A DNA stretch of 64,000 nucleotides, from the NCBI RefSeq assembly GCF_001625305.1, contig NW_017804043.1, positions 1,449,315 to 1,513,314 on the forward strand, written 5' to 3'. This document shows, piece after piece, positions 22,991 through 41,268 of the stretch; position 1 is the stretch's first letter, and each line of letters opens with the position of its first letter. Source of the stretch: Branchiostoma belcheri. Lineage: Eukaryota; Chordata; Leptocardii; Amphioxiformes; Branchiostomatidae. The position numbers and the translations under genes were made by a program. The notes under the pieces were generated by a model that was not told where the DNA came from, did no database searches, and saw only the letters and a program-made list of their open reading frames with translations.

Positions 22991-23612
22991 TCATGGGTAT
23001 TAACATATGAACATCTGATTATTGTATGTTGGGGATGGACCAGGAATGATGAAGGAAAGGGAGGTTCTGACTGAGAAAATACTTAGAGAATAAAAGAATA
23101 ACCTTTGTTGGAAATAGATAGCTGATGTGATTTTTTTCCTGGTGTGCAAAAAGTATTTATATGCAATACAAAATTACAACAGCATCATCTCTCCATCCCC
23201 CAAACCATTTCTGGTCTGTCCCCTCCAGCAAAGTGATTTCTGGTAATTTGAGCGATGAAGCCCGTAGGGAGATGTCAACAAATGGTCGCTTTGTTCCATG
23301 TAACATCTAATATTGATCTACAGTTGGATAGTACTTTATTCCACATAGACCTGTGCTACTCTGTTTTTAACAAGTCTCCAGGGACATGGTTAAAAGCTGT
23401 GCCTTTCCAAGTTGATTAGTTGTGTCATCTTTCACATTCTGATGTTTAAAACATACCATTTTTGTGGTGTAGGTCACACCATGGATGTCCCTGTTTGAAT
23501 TGTAAATGATGATTATAAGATTAGGTACATGTTCGTAACACAATATCATGTCCTAGTTATGTCACTTATGATACAACTTGATATTCTTGTTGGGTTCACC
23601 TCTACATTATCC

Positions 23613-23712
23613 ATTAGCCTGGGTACCATCTGAATTTTCACTCCGCAAGGCTTGAAAAAATCGTTTAGAGAAATCGTTGCAGAGCGAAAATCTGGATGGT
23701 ACCCAGGCTAAT
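23613..23712. mobile_element. Foldback MITE (TTAGCCTGGGTACCATC arms)
   Basis: TTAGCCTGGGTACCATC and GATGGTACCCAGGCTAA are exact inverted ends 100 bp apart, with an inner TTTCGCTCTGCAACG-like arm pair. Confidence 0.7.
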
Positions 23713-24020
23713 GTCCAATGTGTTGAGAGGTAAAACAGAAAATTAATGCATCTATTCTTCTATGGTGCACAAGTACTTGAGTTAAAAGCCTAGCAGACAT
23801 AAAGTGTTCGTTGATGCATACTAATCAGTGCCAGCCCTTAATATTGAGATAATATACTGGGGCCAGACATCATATGTCTATAGTAATAAGGTTATAGGTC
23901 ATAAAACAATTATGTAATTATTCAATCCACTTATTCATGAATAATTCTATTAGGAGAAAAATTGATGCCAATCTGTCTATTTCGTAAGCCCTGTCACTAT
24001 TTATTTTTTCTTTATTTCAG

Positions 24021-24105
24021 GCTCCAAAGGCCCATATTCTTACATAAAATTAGAAACAGAGCTAGAGGCATATATACAGAGATTAATGAGTGAAAGAACA
24101 GTGAG
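24021..24105 (+). other. Isolated exon-like segment, 85 nt, product unknown
   Basis: TTTCTTTATTTCAG is a strong acceptor and GTGAG|GTAAGG a strong donor. Only one of the three frames is open; it reads SKGPYSYIKLETELEAYIQR and on. I do not recognise the protein and cannot find partner exons nearby. It could be one exon of a gene with large introns, a degraded gene or chance. Confidence 0.3.
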
Positions 24106-25261
24106 GTAAGGTATAGTGATTAAAAAAAAACAACAATAAATTCATTACTATGATCAGAAAATCCGAAAGACCAGGGAATATCCTCAAGTACTGGTGACTA
24201 CTCACGGGTAGTACAGTGTATGTGCATCAGTGGTCAAAGTACTTTAAATTTATACTGTTGCTTCAAAACAGGAGCTTAAGTATATTGTCTGTCCTTGGGG
24301 CCAGAGAGTTCTAGTTTGCTATATTGAAAACTATTGAATTAATCTGGAGCCTATTTTTCCTTCTGCAAAATTGCAGATTGTATAAATTTTTCTTCTTCTG
24401 AAAATCTATCTGCAGATTGCAGACTGGTATTTCGAACACTGTGCATGTACGAGTCAGCTCCAATTCATACTGTCATGATAGTTTATATTACACAGCAGTG
24501 CCAGTAAGCATTAGCCTGACAGTGATGTTACAATATATTAACAAGGTCTCTAGTGACATTGTACATGCCCTGGGGCAACTCGAATGACAAAATGTACCAC
24601 TGAATCATCTGATCCATTGTGCCAAGCAATATTTGCCAGGAACTGTTGTACCTGATCTATCACATGCAACTCAAATTGGAACTCCATTCCCCTATGGTTT
24701 CCTTAAATCCTTCTGGTGAGTGTGTGGCCATTACTGACAGACTATCTGGCTCCTTTTGCTGTGCCTGTCACGTTCCAGTTATTATCTTACATGGGAAAAT
24801 AAGTTTAGGATTTGGCTTTTAGATCAGGTCTGCGCGGACGCCATTCGTAATCGGTTGAGCGCAGGAAGCCTTCTGGAAATTTCTTCTGTCGCTTCAAATG
24901 CCACAGTCAGGTTATTTCCTTGGAGAGTAGGCCACAACTGTCTCTGTCGAGGTACAGAAATAGACATTGAGATTTCATATTCAGGGAGGAGTTGAGGTTG
25001 AAGCAAGACCTGTTGATTGCATGAAAATTTCACATTAAGTCAAGTCACAAACTAACGTTGCGTGGCATTAATTCAATTTGCAGGAGACACTGTGCGATGT
25101 GTGCCATGCATTGCAAACCCTGTCACAAATTACACCTTTGCCAGTATTAAGAGTTTCCACCATACTGACTTATATTGCAGTATCCGTTTTGGAATATAGA
25201 TGTATACAAGTTGTTGTAAAAATACCCTGCATCAAAGAATTCTGTGAAATATATCTCGCCC

Positions 25262-25580
25262 TTTGATAGGACGTCAAACTATATATTAGCTAGACAGGTT
25301 ATACCATGGCTTATGGATATGCACACTGTAATACTCACAGTTACTTTTTGTCCTAGATTCGTGTTATTGCCACTTCTCCCTTGACACATAGGCTATGTTT
25401 TCTGTGTTATTGTGCCTTTACTTTCACTCAAACATCACACTATATATTAGATAGACAGGTTATGCCTTGGCTTACGGATACACGTATGCACACTGCATTA
25501 CTCTGTTACTTTTTGTTCTACCGGTAGATTCATGTTATTGGCACTTCTCCCTTGACACATAGGCTATGTTTTCTATGTTA
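25262..25580. repeat. Tandem duplication, about 165-bp period
   Basis: CTTCTCCCTTGACACATAGG, CTATATATTAGATAGACAGG and CACTGTAATACTC/CACTGCATTACTC each occur twice in the same order. Confidence 0.65.
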
Positions 25581-25800
25581 TTGCGCCTTTATTGGCACTC
25601 AAAATGTAGGACTTCTGAGTGTTATGGAAATTGCCATGGCTGCGTGGGCAAGGGATAAAATTCTGTTCAGCAATTCGGTCACGCCAACTTTAGTACCGAC
25701 ACTTAAAACGGATGAAAATGGAGCACGAATGATGGCTGGAAATGCAAGAAATAACACTTGCCAGCTGGGGACTCACTCTGTATCTCGGTTCCAGTGGTAA

Positions 25801-26157
25801 GGCCTAGGAAAAAAAATGTTGAGTTTCCTGTTCCAGTCCTGAAAGAATTAGGGACTTGATAGGTTGGTTATTACATGTATCTTTTTTTTTTTTTTTGAAG
25901 ACTTTAGTGACATTTTTATAGGGGTCCAACTTATACAATAAAGTAAAACTTGCATAAAGACACTTTTATTTTCAATGTCAATGTTAGAAAACCAATTGTT
26001 TTATCACTCAGGTGTCAGATCATGGAGGTAAAAAAGGTTGATCAGCTCAAAAATTTATGTCCCTTGCAGGGGTCCACCCCCAAAAAAAGTCTAGAGTCGG
26101 CAGGTTTTTCTAGGGTCAGTTGGGAAACAGGAAACACAGCATTATTTTTTCTAGGCC
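25801..26157. mobile_element. MITE, AGGCCTAGGAAAAAAA family, copy 2
   Basis: Ends AGGCCTAGGAAAAAAAATG and TTTTTTCTAGGCCTA, with internal GTTTCCTGTT/AACAGGAAAC inverted blocks shared with 36792-37149. Confidence 0.65.
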
Positions 26158-26817
26158 TAAGCTGTGTGAAGCTTTATCCAGTAATTTATTGCGTGCAGTG
26201 TTTGTAAAACCAACTAATCCCAGCCTAGCCCCTGACCTTAGCCCTGACATCTCGAGTTTTACGGATACTCTGGGGGTATTCCAAAATACATTTTCTTTAA
26301 TCCATGGGAGAGCACCAACCTTTCCAGTACTAAGGCCAACTAGAACTGGGCTTGGTTGCTGGAAGGGTCAAACCCAGGATCATACATCATAAATATGACA
26401 TGGACATTGGAATTAGTTTGAAGATGAAACTGTCAGAAGATTGAGCACTGTTGAGCGTTTGTAGGGAATTAGGTGTCAATCTTTGATGGGCTTTTGAGTC
26501 AGAGTTACAGCTGGGAATTTTGTAATTATGGAATTCTTAAAAAATTCATCAAAATGAGACTAGATGGATGCTCAGTCCGTAGAGACTATCTATAGTCACA
26601 GATACGTTGGTGAAGGTTAGACATCCAGGTAATACGCGAAAAAGCAGTTACTCAAGCAACTGGATATGATTTTGGATTTTCTAGTCACAGTTCTTAAAGT
26701 GTAATGTCTGTGGTCAGTGGTGCAGCTATTGAATATGTAGGATAGCATATTCCATTATGGTGAAGACTGGCAAACATACTTTCCTATCAATACTAGCAGA
26801 AGCCCACCATTTAGTGC

Positions 26818-27490
26818 GACGGCAAAAACCTATTACTTCCAAAGTCAAAGGCTAAAACCCTTCGTATAGGAGCCTCTAGCTAGATAGGCTTGCATGATGG
26901 ACAAAGATATCACGAACTGAAATAGCAGTTACTTCAGCAAAAACCTATCACTTCCAGGGCCACAGGCTAAAACCCTTCGTATAGGAGCCTTCAGCTAGAT
27001 AGGCTTGCTGCATGTTAGACAAAGATACCACAAACCGAAATAGCATTTACTTCAGCAAAAACCTATCACTTCCAAAGTCAAAGGCTAAAACCCTTCGTAT
27101 AGGAGCATTTAGCTAGATAGGCTTGCTGCATGTTAGACAAAGATACCACAAACCGAAATAGCAGTTACTTCAGCAAAAACCTATTACTTCCAGGGCCACA
27201 GGCTACTAGCCCTTCGTAGCAGAGTCTAGCTAGATAGGCCTGCATAATGGACAGATACCACGAACTGAAATAGCAGTTACTTCAGCAAAATCCTATCAGT
27301 TCTAAAGTCGCAGGTTAATTCATCGTAGGAGCCTTCAGCTAGATAGGCTTGCTGCATGTCAGACAAAGAAACCACGAACTGGAATAGCAGTTACTTCAGC
27401 AAAAACCTATCACTTCCAAAGTTACCCTTTGTAGGAGCCTATAGCTAGATAGGCCTGCATGTTAGACAAAGATACCACGTACTGTATAAG
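26818..27490. repeat. Satellite-like array, about 120-bp unit, about 6 copies
   Basis: The unit carries GTTACTTCAGCAAAAACCTA, CTAAAACCCTTCGTATAGGA and GCTAGATAGGCTTGC. Adjacent copies differ by substitutions and small deletions; later copies are shorter. No coding potential. Confidence 0.85.
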
Positions 27491-27805
27491 TTACTTCACA
27501 GACGCTTATAGGATCAATAACTGTCTCGCCATTGACCCTTGGACTGAAGTTTTCCAGAACACTTCACTTGCAGATAAAACTGTCTGAAATGGGTTTGACG
27601 ATCATTGAAAGGGCAAGGTCGATTCCAGCCTTTCCCTTTAAGTGGTTACAGAAATCCAGGGAGGGCTCTTATAATGCTTTCATCCACTACATGTTGATGG
27701 GGGGTTTGTTGAATGATGTTACAACTTACATGTAGATGTATGACATTGTGCAGTCATCCGTTTGCTCTTCCACTAGCTTCAAACCTGATCTTATCCATTA
27801 ACGTA

Positions 27806-28162
27806 GGCCACACCGATTTAATTTGTTGGTTCACGGATTCGCCCGCTTCATTTTTTTCTGTTTTGGAAAAAAAAAATTCACGTTCAGAATCAACTGTAAA
27901 TGCTCATATTTTGGCCTTGTCTAAATTATTCCTAACTTTGTTACAGTTTGTCCATCTATCAATGAAGCAGTTTGATTAAAAGTTCAAAATTCATTGTTTA
28001 TTTTACACCAGCCTGGTATTTTGAAGTTATGGCTTAAATCTAAACTTTTGGGACTATCATAGGATACCTAGGTCTGTTTTGTTTGTTTTTTCATCCCTGT
28101 TGCTTCATATTCAATTTTTTTCTAAAAAAATCAGAGAACCAACAAATCAAATTGGTGTGGCC
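27806..28162. mobile_element. Harbinger-like MITE, copy 2
   Basis: Ends GGCCACACCGATTTAATTTG and AAATCAAATTGGTGTGGCC match copy 1 at 19007-19369 with substitutions, and the interiors align. The target duplication is no longer exact (GTA and TTA). Confidence 0.7.
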
Positions 28163-28950
28163 TTAGTATTTTAATGTTTCTAGTTCAATTAAGCACAATT
28201 ATGCACCAAGGAGAAGCAGACTTCATTGCAGTTAGATGAAGGTAGCTGAAAGCTTATAGGATACACGAGAGAATACAGCGTGCGGTTAGATCAATAAAGA
28301 CTACTTATTTCCCTGCACCATCCTTCCCTAATGCGTAATGGTAGGAACTTAATGGCTGAACCGATGCACTTGGGCTGCACTTTAAACAGCTTGGAAGACC
28401 ATTATACTCCACCAGTGGTGGGCTACAGATTTGGCACTGCCTCTGAGGTTGAGCAATTCATGAATCAAGGTGGTTTTGACTGCAAAAGATGACTGGATTT
28501 TATTTAGTGCAGGAGACACAATTCTTTCTCTTTTTGGCAAAATTAATGATTGATATGGAAAAATCGATTTATGAATTCCAAGAAAATGTTCAGTGCTAAC
28601 GTATGCAATATTTCAACCTGTTACCTGTTGCCAAGTCTACTGACAAAGGCTTTGCACTAGTCTGGGAGCAACTTTAATACATGTACATGTATACTAGGCA
28701 AAGTCATTCCTTACACATGTACATCTACATGTAGTAAAAGGGACTGTACAAGTGGTAGTATTTATGGACAATGTGCAAGCATTTCATTTATTTTGCAATC
28801 CTCCCCTTTTACATGTCAACATTCTTGCAGAAAGTATTACCTTTGCTGTCTTACTAGTTTAGCGAAATTAATTTCACACAACCTGTGCACATGGTTTGAT
28901 CCAAGAGCGCAATTTCAAAATTCTCAATAATTATGCACAGATGAACTTAA

Positions 28951-29262
28951 AGGCTGGTGTGTTACGCCAAAGGGCAGTTATACGGGCTATATAGATACAG
29001 AAGCTAGTGTGTTACGCCAAAGGGCGGTACTGGCTATACAGATACAGAAGCTGGTGTGTTACGCCGAAGGACGGTTATACCAGCTATACCGATACAGAAG
29101 CTGGTGTGTTACACCAAAGGGTGGTTATACCGGCTATACAGAAACAGAAGCTGGTGTGTTACACCAAAGGCCAGTTATACCGGCTATACGGACACAGAAG
29201 CTGGCGTGCGACAGAAGCTAGTGTGTTATGCCGAAGGGCGGTTATACCGGCTAATAGTATAC
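28951..29262. repeat. 50-bp minisatellite derived from a LINE 3' tail, about 6.5 units
   Basis: The unit is GCTGGTGTGTTACGCCAAAG followed by GGCGGTTATACCGGCTATAC and AGATACAGAA. Exactly this sequence forms the 3' UTR of the retrotransposon fragments at 57442-57676 and 60622-60796 and the scrap at 59487-59538. The open frames across it are a by-product of the repeat. Confidence 0.85.
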
Positions 29263-29629
29263 AGGTACATGATATACAGAAGGCGTGGGTTGGACTGTAT
29301 TTTCCCTCTAGCAGATTGATGATACTATACAACACCTTTTACCACGCAGGTCACACCCTGTAGACCTTCCTGAATAATGATACAACACATCAGTAGGGAC
29401 CTTCGCAACCATTAGGCGAAGTGGAGGGGAGAGAAAAGGTCGGAACGGTTCAGTTAATGCCACAGGTGGGGACCGAATCCCTTAACCTGCCGCGGACGCG
29501 TTCTGACGCACGGAAAGTATTTGATCGATGTGAATTGCTGCGGGGGGAAAGTAGCCGCTTCCTTTTTTGCTCATGAAAGGAAATTGCAGCTCTGCTGGGA
29601 GATGTGTTCCATCTGGAATTCTAGTAATA

Positions 29630-30556
29630 GGCTGGCTGTCAAGTTTGCTTGTGCTTGCTATATATAATGATACACATCTAGTAAGTTTTTGCTCTGGCTG
29701 TTCCTGGCAAACACATGTTAATACAGTACTAGCTGTCAACTTGGCATGTCCTTTCTATATACATGTATATAATGATACACATCAGATGATCTAGTAATTT
29801 TTTGCCCTACACTGCACTGGATGTTCCTGCTTAAAAAAATTGCATGCAAATTAGACCTTGCACTCTTGTATTGCTTGATCTTTGTATCAATGTTAATACA
29901 GTACTAGCTGTCAACCTGGCTTGTCCTCTCTATCTATAAAGGTACACATCTAGTAAATTTTTTACCCTACACTGCTATGGCTGTTCCTGTCTAACACATT
30001 GCATGTAAATCAGATTTTGCACTCTTGTATTGCTAGATCTTTGTATCAATGTTAATACAGTACTAGCCGTCAACCTGGCTTGATCTTTCTATCTATAAAG
30101 GAACACATCTAGTAAATTTTTGCCCTACACTGCACTGGCTGTTCCTGTTTAACACATTGCATGCAAATCAGAACTTGTGTTTTGTATTGCTAGATCTTTG
30201 TATCAATGTTAATACAGTACTACATGTAGCTGTCAACCTGGCTTGTCCTTTCCATACATAATGATACACACACATCTAGTAAATTTTTGCCCTACACTGC
30301 ACTAGCTGTTCCTGTTTAACATATTGCATCCAAATCAGATCTTGCATTCTTGTATTGCTTGATCTTTGTATCGATGTTAATACAGTACTAGCTGTCAACC
30401 TGGCTTGTCCTTTCTATCTATAAAGGTACACAGTCATGTAGTAAATTTTTGCCCTACACTGCACTGGCTGTTCCTGTCTAACACATTGCATGTAAATCAG
30501 ACCTTGTGTTTTTGTATTACTAGATCTTTGTATCATTGTTAATACAGTACTGTATA
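29630..30556. repeat. Satellite-like array, about 165-bp unit, 5-6 copies
   Basis: GTTAATACAGTACTA recurs at about 29718, 29891, 30051, 30206, 30376 and 30538, with GCTGTCAACCTGGCTTG, AGTAAATTTTTGCCCTACAC and TTGTATTGCTAGATC in each unit. Non-coding. Confidence 0.85.
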
Positions 30557-31207
30557 CGAATGACAACCGCGTGCAATGTACATGCAGTTCATTTTCATTA
30601 CTGCTTAAGGAATGCTACTAGTACGCTTTGAAAGCACAGCTCATTTGCTGTACTTTGATAAAAAGAAACATATTAAGTTGTCAGGCTACAAATTTATAAA
30701 CATGACGTCAATCTTGTAACCATTTTATCACCAGAAGTAAAATGACTGACAGGAGCTAACGGTATTACCCCATCTATAATTCATGGACAGCTTACTGTAC
30801 AAGGCAGTTATAAATTTACTGGCTTCAAGGTAATAACCCAACCCACACGCAACATAATTTCATCAAACTCCCAAGACAGGAATGACGTTTTGCCATTTGG
30901 TGACAAAAAATTACTGCTGAATAAATCTAAGTGCCTCTCTAGTTTTCATTGAGAGATTGGAGAAAAATATTTGGAGATTAATAGAAGCATTGGAGGGTGT
31001 TATAGTATATCATGAATGAGAGACCAGGTAAAAGGGTTGGCTTGGAAAAGGAAGTAAAACATTGTAATTTGTTTCTCAATTTTACATTCAATTTCATAAT
31101 ATAGTGTTTTTTGGACTGTCCATAATGTATAAAAGACCCAACTTGTAACTGTAAATGGCATAGAATTGGCAGGGCAATGCTTTAACAAATGGACATTATT
31201 GGTAATC

Positions 31208-31260
31208 TATTTGACTGTAGGCTGGTATCTACCCTGTACATACCAGCCTACAGTCAAATA
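31208..31260. repeat. Short hairpin, 20-bp arms
   Basis: ATTTGACTGTAGGCTGGTAT and its reverse complement flank a 10-12 nt loop. Confidence 0.7.
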
Positions 31261-32299
31261 TCAAATAAGATCTAGACTTGTTTTTGGGTGTCAGCCAACA
31301 TTTTGATTGGGTAAGTCTCAATGGAATTTGAAAGAGCATATTATGCATACTTTGGCCTGAATAGAATACAAAATTGTAAAATTATTGGTGCTGGAATTTC
31401 TTATTGAAAATATACTAATTTCTTGTCAACAAAAACTTCACTTGACTAGAGCCAGTGTGTAAAATGATGAATATCTCTGTTAACCAGACACAATGAATGT
31501 ACATGTATTAGAGTGGTGACTAAGAATATATGAAGTACATGTACGTGTACAATGTATTTTGGAAAAAGTCTATTCTTAGAGAAGGTTATGTGAAGAAGTT
31601 GAATGTGTTATGTTCAGGCATTATAAACTAAATTTAAGAATATGTATAGAACACTACATATCCAAGAGTATTGGCAGATGCAAGCCATTTATTTTAGATG
31701 TTCAATGTTGACAGTTACATGTGAATGTTATGTGCCTTTATCATCCAAGAAAGTGACTACATGTATGTAGCATACAAAGTACATGAAATTGTGCAGTTAC
31801 ATCATAACAACATGTATATTTAAAATGTTTGGATGCATACATGCATTGTTATCATATTGGAATAAATGTACTGCATTTTATATCGTCATTGTTCATCATT
31901 TAGGAAGATATTGTTGGCACTTTGCTTCTACTTGGAGCAAGACAGCCTTTTAGTGAAAATCTGCTCTGTCCTTATATAAATTTTCAAGGTCCCATATTAA
32001 ATGTGGAACAAATACAAATGGAAGAGTTTTGAGACTGACTCTATGGTCAAAGTTCAAGTGGTAAGAATTCTGTGGTCTTCACAATAAGTGATACTCACTG
32101 CTTTTGAAATCCTTGTTTTTTTTTTTATAAATATTTTCCGTTGCAAACATACCAATACATACTGTTACCATTCAGATCTTCTTTGAGAAAACTTAGTCTA
32201 CCATGCTTGGAATTCCCCCTTTCTTTGAGGAATATCTGGAAACGAAGCTCCATTCAAGTTTGAGTGATACAAAATGTACAAAATGAAGTAGGAAAAACA

Positions 32300-32530
32300 A
32301 ACTTCAAGTTATCAAGTCATATATATATTGTTTTCTTTGTCACACAGAATACTGGATATTTATTTATATTGGAGCACTCAAAGGACTTCTTTCAATACTT
32401 TTCTTACTTCTTCAATATATATGTACACAATCAGGAAGAATATGGAAACGTGTAACAAAGAAACAAACGAACGAACACATTCCTCATGTGCTTATAACTT
32501 GAACCTTTAAGCTTTCTTTTTAAGAAGCTC
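32300..32530. repeat. Copy of the sequence next to TUBG1 exon 13
   Basis: ACTTCAAGTTATCAAGTCAT, CACAGAATACTGGATATT, GGAGCACTCAAAGGACTT and AAGAAGCTCCCACCT recur in the same order at 33675-33850, where the last block is the exon 13 donor. A local segmental duplication of about 200 bp lying downstream of the TUBG1 stop. Confidence 0.65.
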
Positions 32531-33395
32531 CCACCTCTATACAGACAGTCTTGTAGTCTTCTTATGATCTTCCCTCAGCTGCCTGCATTGGACAATAAGA
32601 AAATCAGTCAGACTCAGAAATATTAAATTTATATTGATTATATTTACGTTGGGTACTAAGTTGGAACAAGAAAGAAAGATATAGAAAGTGAGAAATGTGT
32701 ACAAAAGTGTACAAAATAAGATAGTGAAATGTGCAAGATTTAGAAATCATATGCACATAATATCACATGTATCAGGAAAAACGAGAATGAGTGAGAGAAG
32801 TCAAGGAAACAAATAAGAAAAGAAAAATGCAACAGAAAATTTTGCATCTTTGCAAACTAACCGTGTCTTGTTTAATTGCTGCCATGAAGTTATCAGTACT
32901 TGTGGATCTGGAGCCTAACGGGACTGTATATGTCCTCTACACAAGAGTAGGAAAAAGTAATGAGTGGAAAGAAAGTAGAAGAGAAAGGAAAACAAATCAT
33001 TCAAGGAGACCCCAATGGCAGGATAGTCAGCTATGGTTACTTTGGAGATCAAATCTAGAGGGACAGTTTGACTTCGAGAAGAAATCCATATCGAGTAGGA
33101 AATGCAGAATGCTCACAGTTAACAGGCTTATTACTGAAAAAAGGATATAAGGATCATGTGCAAGTTCTTAACCTTAAGACTTACTCCAAGGTTGATACCC
33201 ATGAACAAAGTGTTACAAAAAACAAAAATTTAAGGTAGAAGTGTCGCAGACCCATTTTCAACTTCATGCACTGCAAAATTAGTTTGAAAAGTGCCCAAGA
33301 AGGCCTAAATCATACCTTAGAGCCAAAATTAACCAGTACCACATTCATAAATACATGGCAATATTTCTTTTGGTAGTATCAGGTCGGGAATAGTT

Positions 33396-40905
<7,510 letters not shown>

Positions 40906-41268
40906 TGTCACTGTTTACAGGCTTTCAGAAGACCAAAAAGTTGAACCAAAAGGACAGGAAAAATCCAAGTCCGTTCTAGAAAAATGGCGGCAAAATTTTT
41001 GACTGCAAAGCTGTCACGTGACCTGTGAGATCATCGGTCAGAAGTTTAAGTTTCATCGTTTTTTCCTCCATAACTTCTAATTTAAAGTAATATAATGGCA
41101 TAAAAGGCTCATATATTTCTCATAAGTTCATAATTTTATTCAAGAAAAGAAAAAATATTTGTTTATGAGGTGAAAGTTCATCCGGATGCATGCTGGGTGG
41201 GGTTTCGGCTTTTTTGGATTACGTCACAACAAAACAAAAACAGAGTTGCAGAAGGCAGGACAGGAAAG
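40906..41268. promoter_or_regulatory. Divergent TUBG1/RETREG promoter with GTCACGTGAC palindrome
   Basis: 363 bp separate the two start codons. GTCACGTGAC lies at 41013-41022, an exact match to the CLEAR/E-box palindrome recognised by MiT/TFE and USF-type factors. AAAATGGCGGC at 40981-40991 is a YY1-type element commonly placed at transcription starts. No TATA box is evident. Start sites cannot be fixed from sequence. Confidence 0.65.

Larger units (their letters stand above)
22991..33395. other. Gene-poor 10-kb interval with tandem arrays
   Basis: I see no complete gene. Contents are foldbacks (23613-23712, 31208-31260), MITEs (24345-24441, 25801-26157, 27806-28162), four tandem arrays (25262-25580, 26818-27490, 28951-29262, 29630-30556) and one exon-like segment (24021-24105). 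The TUBG1 3' UTR must occupy part of the last kilobase. Confidence 0.5.

Noticed and set aside
29007-29363. Three overlapping frames of repeated YRLYRYRSWC-type peptides
   Set aside because: Translation of the 50-bp LINE-derived minisatellite in all three frames; not a repeat protein.
32791-33150. 119-aa plus-strand frame
   Set aside because: Antisense to the TUBG1 3' region, K/R-rich, no homology features or start context.
22991-33395. CRISPR-like or prokaryotic repeat array
   Set aside because: Tandem units are contiguous without unique spacers and the context is animal genomic DNA.
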